Positions 17,598-25,999 are shown, counted from the stretch's first letter. The stretch is DNA of 64,000 nt from Pleomorphomonas diazotrophica (GCF_002844595.1 NZ_PJNW01000006.1:85850-149849); one strand, 5' to 3'. Numbers and translations are program-made. Notes: generated from the letters alone by a model not told the origin.

Positions 17598-18203
17598 ATG
17601 CGTGTTTTTGTGCCCTTCGCTTTGCTGCTGACCATCGCCGGACCGGCTGCTGCCGACGGCGGCCTGCCGCCGCCTGCGCCGAGCGGGCGCGAGCGTCTGG
17701 TGTCGGTCGTGCCGGCAGACAAGGCGGCCGAACTCGATGACCTGTTCGCGCGCCTTGCCGCCGCCAAGGACCGGGGCGAGGCGGCCGGTATCGAAACGGA
17801 GATCCGCCGGCGCTGGGCGACGAGCGGCAGCGCCACCTGCGATCTGATGCTGTCCTGGACCCAGAAGGCCGTCGCCGCCGGCGATGCCGCCGGGGCGCTC
17901 GACATCCTCGACGAGTTGACGGTGCGGCAGCCGAGCTTCGCCGAGGCCTATTACCGGCGCGGCACGCTGCATCTCCTGGCCGGCCGCCTATCGCCGGCGC
18001 TGGGTGACTTCCAGACCGTGCTGCGCATCGAGCCGCGCCATTTCCTGGCGATGAAGGATCTCGCCGTTCTGCTCGAAGACCTTGACCAGCACGAGCGGGC
18101 GCTGGAAGTGCTGCGCCGCCTGCAGGAGGTCGATCCGCAGTTCGACGGCCTCAGCGAGGCCATCGAGGCGATCGTGGCGGGCAGCCACGGCCGCGACATC
18201 TGA
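17598..18203 (+). CDS. Periplasmic tetratricopeptide-repeat protein
   Basis: A 201-residue exported protein. The signal peptide MRVFVPFALLLTIAGPAAA fixes the start at ATG 17598, although an upstream ATG (17556) keeps the frame open. The mature part has helical pairs with TPR spacing from about residue 95 on, the best being AEAYYRRGTLHLLAGRLSPA followed by a second unit with DLAVLLEDLDQHERALEVL. Two cysteine-poor helices precede them. TPR proteins of this type bind partner proteins in the periplasm; the partner is unknown. The gene follows rpmJ and converges on pyk. Confidence 0.8.
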   Translation: MRVFVPFALLLTIAGPAAADGGLPPPAPSGRERLVSVVPADKAAELDDLFARLAAAKDRGEAAGIETEIRRRWATSGSATCDLMLSWTQKAVAAGDAAGALDILDELTVRQPSFAEAYYRRGTLHLLAGRLSPALGDFQTVLRIEPRHFLAMKDLAVLLEDLDQHERALEVLRRLQEVDPQFDGLSEAIEAIVAGSHGRDI

Positions 18204-18221
18204 AACTCCCCGAAAAGCAAA

Positions 18222-18243
18222 AGGGCCGGATCGCTCCGGCCCT
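18222..18243. terminator. Stem-loop terminator between TPR gene and pyk
   Basis: AGGGCCGGA and TCCGGCCCT form a nine-base-pair stem with a four-base loop 18 bases after the TPR protein stop. It is preceded by an A-rich run, so it also has a T run when read on the minus strand for pyk transcripts. Confidence 0.55.
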
Positions 18244-18275
18244 CCGCAAACCTGCTGTGGTTCTCTCTTTTTCAC

Positions 18276-18319
18276 GCATCCGCTTTGTCCGAAAAGTCTG
18301 CAACTTTTCGGGTGGATGC
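18276..18319. repeat. Dispersed palindromic element at the end of pyk
   Basis: An inner stem CCGAAAAGT with ACTTTTCGG (nine pairs, five-base loop) sits inside an outer pair GCATCC with GGATGC. Similar nested palindromes built on CCGAAAAGT occur between genes in many Hyphomicrobiales, from memory. The element touches the last base of the pyk stop codon. Confidence 0.5.
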
Positions 18320-19755
18320 TAGATCCCCGACTTGCCGTCGGCACCGATCGTGGCGATGCGCAAGAGGTTGGTCACGCCCGCGGTGCCGAAAGGCACGCCG
18401 GCGGTGATGATGATGCGGTCGCCGGGCTTGGTGAAGCCTTCCTCGGCCGAGATGCGGCTCGCCCGCTGCACCAGGTCCATAAGCGAGCGGGCGTCGTCGG
18501 TCACCACCGAGTGGATGCCCCAGACGAGCGCGAGGCGGCGGGCCATCGAGCGATTGGGCGACAGCGCCAGGATCGGCGTCGACGGCCGTTCGCGGGCGGC
18601 TCGGAGGCCGGTGGCGCCGGAGGCGGTGAAGCAGACGAGGGCGGCGATGCCCAGCGTCTCGGCGATCTGGCGGGCCGAGGCGGAAATGGCGTCGGCCGGC
18701 GTCGCGTCCGGCTCGCCGCGCTGGCCGGCCAGGATCGAGTGGAAGTGCTCGGAGTTCTCCACTTCCTCGGCGACGTGGCTCATGGTCTGAACCGCCTCGA
18801 TCGGGTAGGCACCGGCCGCCGACTCGGCGGAGAGCATCACCGCGTCGGCGCCCTCGAACACCGCGTTGGCGATGTCGGACACCTCGGCGCGGGTCGGCAC
18901 CGGCGACTGGATCATCGATTCCAGCATCTGCGTGGCGACGACCACCGGCTTGCCGGCCTTGCGCGTGGTGCGGGTGATGCGCTTCTGCACGCTCGGCACC
19001 TGCTCGAGCGGCAGCTCGACGCCGAGGTCGCCGCGCGCCACCATGATGGCATCGCTGAGCTCTAGAATCTCGTCGAAGCGCTGCACGGCCTGCGGCTTCT
19101 CGATCTTGGCCATGACGCCGCATTTGCCGTCGACGATCTCGTGCACTTCCAACAGGTCTTCCGGGCGCTGCACGAAGGACAGCGCGATCCAGTCGACGTC
19201 GGCGTCGAGGGCGGCGGTCAGGTCGGAGCGGTCCTTGTCGGTCAGCGCGCCGGAGGTGAGGATGGTGTCTGGCAGGCTGACGCCCTTGCGGTCGGAGATC
19301 TTGCCGCCGACTTCCACCTGGGCGATCGCCACCTTCTTGTCGTTCTCGACGATGCGCAGCCGGAGACGGCCGTCATCGATCAGCAGGCGATGTCCCGGCT
19401 CGAGGGCATCGATGATTTCGGGGTGCGGCAGCGTGACGCCGGTGACGTCGCCGTCGACCTTCTCGCGATGGAAGCCGAACTTGGCGCCGATCTCCAGGAA
19501 GACGGGGCCGTTCGCAAAGGTGCCGACGCGCAGCTTGGGACCCTGGAGGTCGGCGAGGATGCCGATCGGACGGCCCACTTCGGCCTCGACCTCGCGGATG
19601 GTCGACACGTAGTAGCGCAGCTTCTCGTGATTGGTGTGGCTCATGTTGATGCGGAAGCAGTCCGCACCCGCCTGGTGGAGCCGGGCGATCATGTCCTTGT
19701 CGGAGGAAGAGGGGCCCAAAGTTGCAAGAATCTTGACCTTGCGGTTTCGTCTCAT
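18319..19755 (-). CDS. pyk: Pyruvate kinase
   Basis: A 478-residue glycolytic enzyme that converts phosphoenolpyruvate and ADP to pyruvate and ATP. It starts with RRNRKVKILATLGPSS, has the substrate-binding RINMSH block near residue 35-40, the DLQGPKLRVG segment, the metal-binding MAKIEKPQAV (about 215-225) and the MVARGDLGVELP signature with the PSVQKRI region. Length is usual. The start ATG overlaps the stop of the upstream DUF1036 gene by four bases, so the two are cotranscribed and coupled. Confidence 0.97.
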   Translation of the reverse strand: MRRNRKVKILATLGPSSSDKDMIARLHQAGADCFRINMSHTNHEKLRYYVSTIREVEAEVGRPIGILADLQGPKLRVGTFANGPVFLEIGAKFGFHREKVDGDVTGVTLPHPEIIDALEPGHRLLIDDGRLRLRIVENDKKVAIAQVEVGGKISDRKGVSLPDTILTSGALTDKDRSDLTAALDADVDWIALSFVQRPEDLLEVHEIVDGKCGVMAKIEKPQAVQRFDEILELSDAIMVARGDLGVELPLEQVPSVQKRITRTTRKAGKPVVVATQMLESMIQSPVPTRAEVSDIANAVFEGADAVMLSAESAAGAYPIEAVQTMSHVAEEVENSEHFHSILAGQRGEPDATPADAISASARQIAETLGIAALVCFTASGATGLRAARERPSTPILALSPNRSMARRLALVWGIHSVVTDDARSLMDLVQRASRISAEEGFTKPGDRIIITAGVPFGTAGVTNLLRIATIGADGKSGI

Positions 19756-20213
19756 TTCGCCCCGTTTCCTTTTTGGGTCGGCTGGTAGAGGTGTACGGTC
19801 CAGCTGCGTTGTTCGGCGGTGTCGACCTCGAAGAAGCCCGTCCGCTCATAGCCTCGGGCGACACAATTCTCGACGCCGCTGATGGTGAACATCTTGCGTC
19901 TCGTACACATGAACGCCTTGCCGCCCCATTCGCCGCCATGCTGGCTGTCGACGGCATAGAGGTAGTAATAGCGTGAGGTAAGAGCGCCGGAGAGCAGCGT
20001 TCCGCATTTCGATCCGCCGATGTTCCACCAGCCCTCGGAGCGCCAGCCGTCCGCGGCCTTGTAGCCGATGGCCACGGAAATGGTGCCGTCGGTCTTGTTG
20101 CAGAGCCTGAGATCGGCCTTGGCTGGTGTCGCGGCGGCCAGGGCGAGGAACGACAGCGCCGCGGCAACAAGCGCCGGCCGCGTCCGCCGTACCGGTCCCT
20201 TATGTGCCGCCAT
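19752..20213 (-). CDS. DUF1036 exported protein
   Basis: A 153-residue secreted or periplasmic protein with an N-terminal hydrophobic export segment ending near ATPAKA. The mature part is a DUF1036 domain: DLRLCNKTDGTISVAIGYK, then EGWWNIGGSKC and a C-terminal TGFFEVD block, with several conserved cysteines that may form disulfides. The function of DUF1036 is not established. I chose ATG 20213 for a compact signal peptide; ATG 20252 in the same frame adds 13 residues. The last codons overlap the pyk start. Confidence 0.82.
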   Translation of the reverse strand: MAAHKGPVRRTRPALVAAALSFLALAAATPAKADLRLCNKTDGTISVAIGYKAADGWRSEGWWNIGGSKCGTLLSGALTSRYYYLYAVDSQHGGEWGGKAFMCTRRKMFTISGVENCVARGYERTGFFEVDTAEQRSWTVHLYQPTQKGNGAK

Positions 20214-20404
20214 CGGTATTCCGCCCGCCAACGATCCTTGTCCGGTGCTCATCGGAGAATGCCCCGCCTTATCGCGTGACCTACGGCAAAATGTCAACGT
20301 ATAATTACGCAAGCTGCCGCCCTGTCCCGCCCTGTCCGGTCCTCTTCGATCATTAGCACGCATACTCAAAGGCTTACGCTCCAGTCTTTGGTCGCGCCCG
20401 GCCA

Positions 20405-21298
20405 TCAGGATCGCGGCCTGGCGATCCAGATGCCGCCGAGGATCATCAGGCCGCCCAAGCCCTGGCTCCAGCCGATCGCCTCGCCGAATACTAGGAAGGC
20501 GAGGGCGGCGGCGGCAATCACTTCCATGAAGATCACCAGCGACGAGAAGGCGGCGGAGAGATAGCCGAGGGCGAAGGCGAGCAACCCCTGGCCACCGATG
20601 TGGCTGACATAGGCGAGGGCGGCGAGGGTCGCCGCGCCGGCCAGCGAAGAAGGGAGGAGTTTCGGCTCGAAGGCGAGGGCGACCATGCCGAGGCAGAGCG
20701 CCGTCACCGTCGTGGCGCCGAAGGTGACGGTGCCGGTCCGGTGCTCGCGCCGGGCGGCGCGCACGGCGAGGAAATAGGTGCCGAAGCCGAAGGAGGTGCC
20801 GATGCCGTAGATGTCGCCGATCAGCTTGTCGGCGTCGAGCGTGTAGGAGCCGCCCAGCAGCACGGCACCGCCGAGAATGCAGACGATGACGCCGCCCGCC
20901 TCGCGCCGGCCGACCTTTTCGCCGATGAACAGGCCGGAGAACAGCAGCACCCAGATTGGCGCCATCGACGACAGGAAGGTGGCGTTGGCGATCGACGTGT
21001 TGAGGATCGAGAGATGCCAGAAGAACAGGTCGATCGCGAAGAAGAAGCCGGCGAGCCAGATGGCCCTGGAGCGGAAGGCGGAGAGAAGGGCCTTGGCACC
21101 GCCTTCGCTCATTGCCCAGAGGGCCAGCACCGGCACGGCGAGCGCGACGCGCCAGAAGGCGCTGGCGAAGGGGCCGACGTCGGCGATGCGGACGAAGATC
21201 GGCGATATGCCCATGGCGACGGCGCCAAGGCAGAGGGCGAGGAAGGCCACGACCTCGCCGGGGCGGGCGGACAGCGGCAACGATCTGGCAGACGGCAT
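20405..21298 (-). CDS. DMT-superfamily (EamA) transporter
   Basis: A 297-residue inner-membrane protein with about ten hydrophobic segments arranged as two five-helix EamA repeats (roughly 15-145 and 160-290). Family blocks include GISPIFVRIADVGPFASAFW in the first helix pair and SSLVIFMEVIAAAALAFLVFGE with GGLMILGGIW near the end. EamA carriers export amino acids or small metabolites, and the substrate here is unknown. ATG 21298 gives the natural N-terminus; the frame is open to 21424 with weak alternatives. It is divergent from the amidohydrolase gene. Confidence 0.86.
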   Translation of the reverse strand: MPSARSLPLSARPGEVVAFLALCLGAVAMGISPIFVRIADVGPFASAFWRVALAVPVLALWAMSEGGAKALLSAFRSRAIWLAGFFFAIDLFFWHLSILNTSIANATFLSSMAPIWVLLFSGLFIGEKVGRREAGGVIVCILGGAVLLGGSYTLDADKLIGDIYGIGTSFGFGTYFLAVRAARREHRTGTVTFGATTVTALCLGMVALAFEPKLLPSSLAGAATLAALAYVSHIGGQGLLAFALGYLSAAFSSLVIFMEVIAAAALAFLVFGEAIGWSQGLGGLMILGGIWIARPRS

Positions 21299-21422
21299 GA
21301 ACGGACCTGGAGGGGCGGCCATCGGGCCGACCGCGGCGGTTGTGCAACGGTTGGCCGCTTGGCGCGCCAATGGACGGATCTCGACTTTATCCGACCGATA
21401 GCAGCATTTAGGATCGTCCGCC

Positions 21423-22220
21423 ATGCAGGACCCGAGCGACGACGCCCCTTTTACCTATCTTCCCGGCAACGAGGCTGGCGGCCTCCTGATTATTGCCGAC
21501 CACGCCTCCAACCGGGTGCCGCCACCCTATGGCGACCTCGGGCTGCCCAGGGCCCAGTTCGAGCGGCACATCGCCTATGACATCGGCACCGAATGGCTGG
21601 TTCACCGCCTCGCCGCCTTCACCGGGGCGCCGGCGCTGCTCACCCGCTTCTCGCGCCTCCTCATCGACGCCAATCGCGGCGAGGACGATCCGACGCTGGT
21701 GATGCGCCTCTCCGACGGGGCGATCGTGCCGGGCAATGCCGGCGTCGATGCCGAGGAGCGGCAGCGGCGCATCGAGTGCTTCCATCGCCCCTATCATCGG
21801 GCGATATCCGAACAGATCGACCGGATGCTCGCGACCGGCGTCGCGCCGGTGATCCTCTCCATCCATTCCTTCACGCCGGCCTGGAAGGGCGTAGCTCGCC
21901 CCTGGGACGTGGCGATCCTCTGGGATCGCGACGACCGCATGGTGGCGCCGGCGCTCGCCGCCTTCCGGGCGCGCGGCTTTGTGGTGGGGGACAACCAGCC
22001 CTATGATGGGGCGCTCAAGAACGATACGCTCTATCACCATGGCACCATGCGCGGCCTTGCCCATCTCCTCATCGAGGTGCGGCAGGATCACATCGGCAAT
22101 CAAGACGGCGCAAACCACTGGGCCAAGACGATTTTCGAGGTGGTGACGCCTTTGGCGGCGCGGCCGGAGATGCGCAAGGCGGTCTTTTACGGGTCGCGCG
22201 CCGGCGGGCCGGGCATGTGA
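21423..22220 (+). CDS. N-formylglutamate amidohydrolase family protein (first copy)
   Basis: A 265-residue cytoplasmic hydrolase of the N-formylglutamate amidohydrolase family, which releases formate from N-formylglutamate in histidine breakdown. Metal-binding and catalytic blocks are recognisable: IADHASNRVP near residue 24, IDANRGEDDP, FHRPYHRAI, and SIHSFTPAW around 148. No other hut gene is nearby, so the true amide substrate may differ. A second family member is encoded at 33193. The start ATG lies close to the divergent DMT transporter start. Confidence 0.88.
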   Translation: MQDPSDDAPFTYLPGNEAGGLLIIADHASNRVPPPYGDLGLPRAQFERHIAYDIGTEWLVHRLAAFTGAPALLTRFSRLLIDANRGEDDPTLVMRLSDGAIVPGNAGVDAEERQRRIECFHRPYHRAISEQIDRMLATGVAPVILSIHSFTPAWKGVARPWDVAILWDRDDRMVAPALAAFRARGFVVGDNQPYDGALKNDTLYHHGTMRGLAHLLIEVRQDHIGNQDGANHWAKTIFEVVTPLAARPEMRKAVFYGSRAGGPGM

Positions 22221-22329
22221 ACGGACGCTCGAAAACGGTTGACGGGCCCATGAACTTCGGACTTCATGCGCCCCTCACGGGCGGCGGCCCCGCCCGGACC
22301 CAATCACTGATCGGCAGGACAGATATCCC

Positions 22330-22590
22330 ATGAGCATGGAATCGGCAGAATCGCAGGGCGGCGTCGCGGCGGGCGAGCTGCGGCAGTTCATCGAGCGCGT
22401 CGAGCGCCTCGAGGAAGAGAAGGCGGCACTGCAGGACGACATCAAGGACGTGATGGCCGAGCTCAAGGGCCGCGGCTACGACGTCAAGGCGGTCCGGGCC
22501 ATCCTGAAGCTCCGCAAGCAGGATCCGGACGAGCGCCAGGAGGCCGAGGCCATCCTGGAGCTCTACATGAACGCGCTCGGCATGGTGTGA
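22330..22590 (+). CDS. gapR: Nucleoid-associated protein GapR (DUF2312)
   Basis: An 86-residue, charged, all-helical protein. The core [20 protein letters not shown] continues with [20 protein letters not shown] and ends in ELYMNALGM, the full DUF2312/GapR pattern. In Caulobacter GapR is essential, binds overtwisted AT-rich DNA ahead of polymerases and stimulates topoisomerases. Length and coiled-coil layout match. It is followed by a strong intrinsic terminator and forms a single-gene unit between the amidohydrolase and the riboswitch-controlled RNR operon. Confidence 0.93.
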   Translation: MSMESAESQGGVAAGELRQFIERVERLEEEKAALQDDIKDVMAELKGRGYDVKAVRAILKLRKQDPDERQEAEAILELYMNALGMV

Positions 22591-22660
22591 GCGAGCCGGC
22601 ATGGGCTCCCTGAAGCGGGAGGCCGTGCCGCGAGGCTGAGAGATCAATGCCCCCCAAGAA

Positions 22661-22705
22661 GGCGCTGCGCCAAGCACCGTTGATCGGTGTGGCGGGCGCC
22701 TTTTT
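22661..22705 (+). terminator. Intrinsic terminator of gapR
   Basis: A long interrupted stem, GGCGC/GCGCC at the base, then CGCCA/TGGCG and CACCG/CGGTG, is followed directly by TTTTT. It lies about 70 bases after the gapR stop and insulates the following riboswitch. Confidence 0.75.
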
Positions 22706-22821
22706 CTATGGTCAGCGCCTGGCGATCCACAGGCCGTTCACAGGCCGCATAGGTAGAACCACGCCTCGCAAAGGTCTCTCGTTGACCCGACTCGTAGGGC
22801 GAGAAATACTATTTGTTGAGC

Positions 22822-22995
22822 CGAGGTTCTCCGGATGACACAACATCTGGAGCGAAGAGGGAAGCCGGTCAGATGCCGGCGCTGCCCCCGCAACTGTAGG
22901 TGGGAAGTGATCGATCCACTGTTGTCACTGGTGCGCGGCACTGGGAAGACGGATCGATCGCCGAGACCCGCGAGCCAGGAGACCTGCCCCGGCCT
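22822..22995 (+). promoter_or_regulatory. Cobalamin riboswitch upstream of nrdD
   Basis: The conserved cobalamin aptamer core is present. It has GGGAAGCCGGT then GCCGGCGCTGCCCCCGCAAC, a long variable arm, a CACTGGGAAGACGG segment, and the B12 box AGCCAGGAGACCTGCC at 22973-22988. The aptamer end lies about 125 bases before the nrdD start. Adenosylcobalamin binding should lower expression of the class III RNR operon. The exact ends and the expression platform are not certain. Confidence 0.9.
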
Positions 22996-23119
22996 ATGAA
23001 AAATGTCCTCGGGCGGGGTGCACCGGTGGATCGTCGTCGACATGCGCCGGAGTCTGCTCCGCTCGCCATGTCGATTGCGTTCCCCTGTTCTCTGCCCCTC
23101 TATTCGGTGCCAGGGAACG

Positions 23120-25138
23120 ATGTCGGAACTCATTTCAGCCAAGCCGCCTCCCAGCGTCCTCAAGCGGTCGGGTGCGCTCGCCCCCTTCGATGCCCTGAAG
23201 ATCCGATCGGCCATCGAGCGAGCCGGCGCCGCCAGCGGCGAGTTTTCCGGCACTGAGGCGCATCTCCTCGCCATGCAGGCGGTTAAGGTGATCGCCCATC
23301 GCTTTGCGGACCGGATACCCTCGATCGAGGAGATCCAGGACGTCGTCGAGCAGGCGCTGATCTCGGCCAACCACTTCGCCACCGCGCGCGCCTACATCGT
23401 CTATCGCGAACAGCGGGCGCGTCTTCGCCGCGACGCCACCGCCGTCGTCGACGTGGTGTCGTCGATCGACGAGTATCTCGAACGCGCCGACTGGCGGGTG
23501 AATGCCAACGCCAATCAGGGCTATTCGCTGGGCGGCCTCATTCTCAACGTTTCGGGCAAGGTGACGGCCAACTACTGGCTCTCCCACGTCTATCCGCCTG
23601 AGGTCGGCAAGGCGCACCGCGACGGCGACATCCACATCCACGATCTCGACATGCTCGCGGGCTATTGCGCCGGCTGGTCGCTCAGGACGCTGCTCACCGA
23701 GGGGCTGAACGGCGTGCCGGGCAAGGTGGAGGCCGGACCGCCGAAGCATCTTTCGAGCGCCGTCGGCCAGATCGTCAACTTCCTCGGCACGCTGCAGAAC
23801 GAGTGGGCCGGCGCCCAGGCCTTCTCGTCCTTCGACACCTACATGGCGCCTTTCGTCCGCAAGGACCGGCTGTCCTATGACGACGTCCGGCAGTCGATCC
23901 AGGAGCTGATCTACAATCTCAACGTCCCCTCGCGCTGGGGCACGCAGACGCCCTTCACCAACCTTACCTTCGATTGGGTGTGCCCCGACGACCTCAAGGA
24001 TCAGGTGCCGGTCTTGGGCGGCGTCGAGATGGATTTCCGCTATGGCGACTTGCAGGCGGAGATGGACCTCATCAACCGCGCCTACATGGAGGTGATGACG
24101 GCCGGCGACGCCAGGGGGCGCGCCTTCACCTTCCCGATCCCGACCTACAACATCACGCCCGACTTCCCCTGGGAGAGCGACAACGCCACGCGCCTCTTCG
24201 AGATGACGGCCAAGTACGGGCTGCCCTATTTCCAGAACTTCCTCAACTCCGAGCTGACGCCGAACATGGTCCGCTCGATGTGCTGCCGGTTGCAGCTCGA
24301 TCTCCGGGAGCTCCTGAAGCGCGGCAACGGCCTGTTCGGGTCGGCCGAGCAGACGGGATCGGTGGGCGTCGTCACGGTGAACTGCGCCCGTCTCGGCTAC
24401 CTTCACAAGGGCGACGAGGTCGGATTGCTGCGCCGGCTGGACGAACTCCTGGCCATCGGCCGCACCAGCCTGGAGATCAAGCGCAAGACCATCGAGCGGC
24501 TGATGGACGACGGTCTCTTTCCCTATACGAAGCGCTACCTCGGCAAGCTCCGGAACCATTTCTCGACGCTCGGCCTCAATGGCGTCAACGAGCTGATCCG
24601 CAACTTCAGCGGCGACGCCGAGGACATCACGACGACATGGGGCGAGGCCTTCGCCGTCCGCCTGCTCGACCATGTCCGCAGCCGCATCGTCGCCTTCCAG
24701 GAGGAGACGGGGCACCTTTACAATCTCGAGGCGACGCCGGCGGAGGGCACGACCTATCGCTTTGCCCGCGAGGACAGGAAGCGTTTCCCGGAGATCCTGC
24801 AGGCCGGCACGCCGGAGGCACCCTATTACACCAACTCCACCCAGTTGCCGGTCGGCTTTACCGACGACGCCTTCGAGGCGCTCCGCCGCCAGGAGCCGCT
24901 TCAGACCCGCTACACCGGCGGCACCGTGCTCCACCTCTATCTCGGTGAGCGCGTGTCGTCAGCCGAGGCCTGCAAGAAGCTCGTCCGGCGGGCGCTCGAG
25001 CATTTCCGCCTGCCCTACATCACGGTGACGCCGACCTTCTCCATCTGCCCCAAGCACGGCTACCTCGCCGGAGAGCATGAATTCTGCCCGATCTGCGACG
25101 CCGAGAGGCTGGCCGAGAAGCAGGCCGCCGCCGAGTGA
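23120..25138 (+). CDS. nrdD: Anaerobic ribonucleoside-triphosphate reductase, catalytic subunit lacking the glycyl-radical domain
   Basis: A 672-residue class III reductase that makes deoxynucleotides without oxygen. An N-terminal ATP-cone (about residues 12-105) provides allosteric control. The catalytic barrel has GYCAGWSL, the cysteine-rich SMCCRLQLDL, and the TGSVGVVTVNCARLGYL block. The C-terminus holds the zinc site (CPKHGYLAGEHEFCPICD) and then stops. The EVW-RV-GY glycyl-radical segment that normally follows in the same chain is missing and is encoded by the next small gene in the same frame, beyond a TGA stop and a new ribosome site. ATG 23120 follows AGGGAAC. Regulation is by the upstream cobalamin riboswitch. 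Confidence 0.93.
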   Translation: MSELISAKPPPSVLKRSGALAPFDALKIRSAIERAGAASGEFSGTEAHLLAMQAVKVIAHRFADRIPSIEEIQDVVEQALISANHFATARAYIVYREQRARLRRDATAVVDVVSSIDEYLERADWRVNANANQGYSLGGLILNVSGKVTANYWLSHVYPPEVGKAHRDGDIHIHDLDMLAGYCAGWSLRTLLTEGLNGVPGKVEAGPPKHLSSAVGQIVNFLGTLQNEWAGAQAFSSFDTYMAPFVRKDRLSYDDVRQSIQELIYNLNVPSRWGTQTPFTNLTFDWVCPDDLKDQVPVLGGVEMDFRYGDLQAEMDLINRAYMEVMTAGDARGRAFTFPIPTYNITPDFPWESDNATRLFEMTAKYGLPYFQNFLNSELTPNMVRSMCCRLQLDLRELLKRGNGLFGSAEQTGSVGVVTVNCARLGYLHKGDEVGLLRRLDELLAIGRTSLEIKRKTIERLMDDGLFPYTKRYLGKLRNHFSTLGLNGVNELIRNFSGDAEDITTTWGEAFAVRLLDHVRSRIVAFQEETGHLYNLEATPAEGTTYRFAREDRKRFPEILQAGTPEAPYYTNSTQLPVGFTDDAFEALRRQEPLQTRYTGGTVLHLYLGERVSSAEACKKLVRRALEHFRLPYITVTPTFSICPKHGYLAGEHEFCPICDAERLAEKQAAAE

Positions 25139-25162
25139 ACGATTTCGTCAAGGAGACCTCTA

Positions 25163-25360
25163 GTGAACAAGCCGCTTTCCGCCATTGACGCCGACGCCGC
25201 CACCCTGCTGTCCGACGACGAGCGCCAGCCCTGCGAAGTCTGGACGCGGGTGATGGGCTATCACCGCCCCGTCTCGTCCTTCAACAAGGGCAAGAAGAGC
25301 GAGTTTGCCGAGCGGACGTCGTTCATCGAAGGCAAGAGCCTTGGCAATGCCGATCGCTGA
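25163..25360 (+). CDS. Separate glycyl-radical domain of the class III ribonucleotide reductase
   Basis: A 65-residue protein that matches only the C-terminal radical domain of NrdD. Residues 24-32, CEVWTRVMG, continue with YHRPVSSFNKGKKSEF and AERTSFIE, with Gly32 the expected radical site. It starts with GTG 25163, seven bases after a perfect AAGGAG site and 24 bases after the nrdD stop, in the same reading frame. The first 20 residues would correspond to the linker in fused enzymes. NrdG should activate Gly32 and the domain must then insert into the NrdD active site, much as GrcA (YfiD) does for pyruvate formate-lyase. Its end overlaps nrdG by 14 bases. Confidence 0.85.
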   Translation: MNKPLSAIDADAATLLSDDERQPCEVWTRVMGYHRPVSSFNKGKKSEFAERTSFIEGKSLGNADR

Positions 25361-25973
25361 CATTGCGGTCGGCGGTTTCTCGCCGCTGTCCACCTGCGAC
25401 TGGCCGGGCGAGCTGGTCGCCACGGTGTTCTGCCAGGGCTGCCCGTTCGCCTGCCGCTACTGCCACAACGCCGACCTGATCCCGCCCGGCCCTGGTACCG
25501 GGCCGAGCTGGCCGGAGATCCTGTCGATCCTCGAAAGGCGGCGAGGTCTCCTTGACGGCGTGGTGTTCTCGGGAGGCGAGCCGACTTTGCAAAAGGCGCT
25601 GCCCGAGGCGGTCGCCACGGTCAGGGCGCTGGGTTTCCGCGTCGGCCTGCACACGGCCGGCCCCTATCCCGAACGCCTTGCGCGCCTTCTGCCTGATCTC
25701 GACTGGGTCGGGTTCGACGTCAAGGCGCCGTTTGCCGATTACCAGCGCATCACAGGCGTGCCGAAGAGCGGCCTGAGGGCGCGCGAAAGCCTCGTCGAGC
25801 TGGTCGGGAGCGGGGTGGCTTTCGAGGTCCGCACCACCGTGCATCCGTCGCTGCTTGACGCAATGGATCTTGCTCGCCTCGATGCCGATCTTGCGGCGTT
25901 GGGTGTGGGGCCGACGCGGCGCCAGCCATTCCGTAGCAGAGGCTGCCAAGACGCAACGTTGCTGACCGCCTGA
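25347..25973 (+). CDS. nrdG: Anaerobic RNR activating protein, radical SAM enzyme
   Basis: A 208-residue radical S-adenosylmethionine enzyme that installs the glycyl radical on the class III reductase. The cluster motif CPFACRYC (Cx3Cx2C, near residues 32-39) is followed by HNADLIPPG, the SAM-binding GGEPTLQ block (about 77-83) and WVGFDVKAP (about 122-130). This length fits short activases with one 4Fe-4S cluster. ATG 25347 overlaps the radical-domain gene by 14 bases, which couples expression of activase and its direct substrate. It is the last gene of the RNR operon. Confidence 0.92.
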   Translation: MPIADIAVGGFSPLSTCDWPGELVATVFCQGCPFACRYCHNADLIPPGPGTGPSWPEILSILERRRGLLDGVVFSGGEPTLQKALPEAVATVRALGFRVGLHTAGPYPERLARLLPDLDWVGFDVKAPFADYQRITGVPKSGLRARESLVELVGSGVAFEVRTTVHPSLLDAMDLARLDADLAALGVGPTRRQPFRSRGCQDATLLTA

Positions 25974-25999
25974 CGTCGGCCATTGGCGCCTCTCTTTGC

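Noticed and set aside
23135..24934. A 599-codon minus-strand frame opposite nrdD
   Set aside because: Composition is typical of antisense frames in GC-rich genes, and nrdD on the plus strand is beyond doubt.
25136..25138. Selenocysteine insertion at the nrdD UGA
   Set aside because: The residue expected at this point is not a redox residue. No bacterial SECIS-type hairpin is evident just after the codon, and a perfect ribosome site plus GTG explains the second part better.
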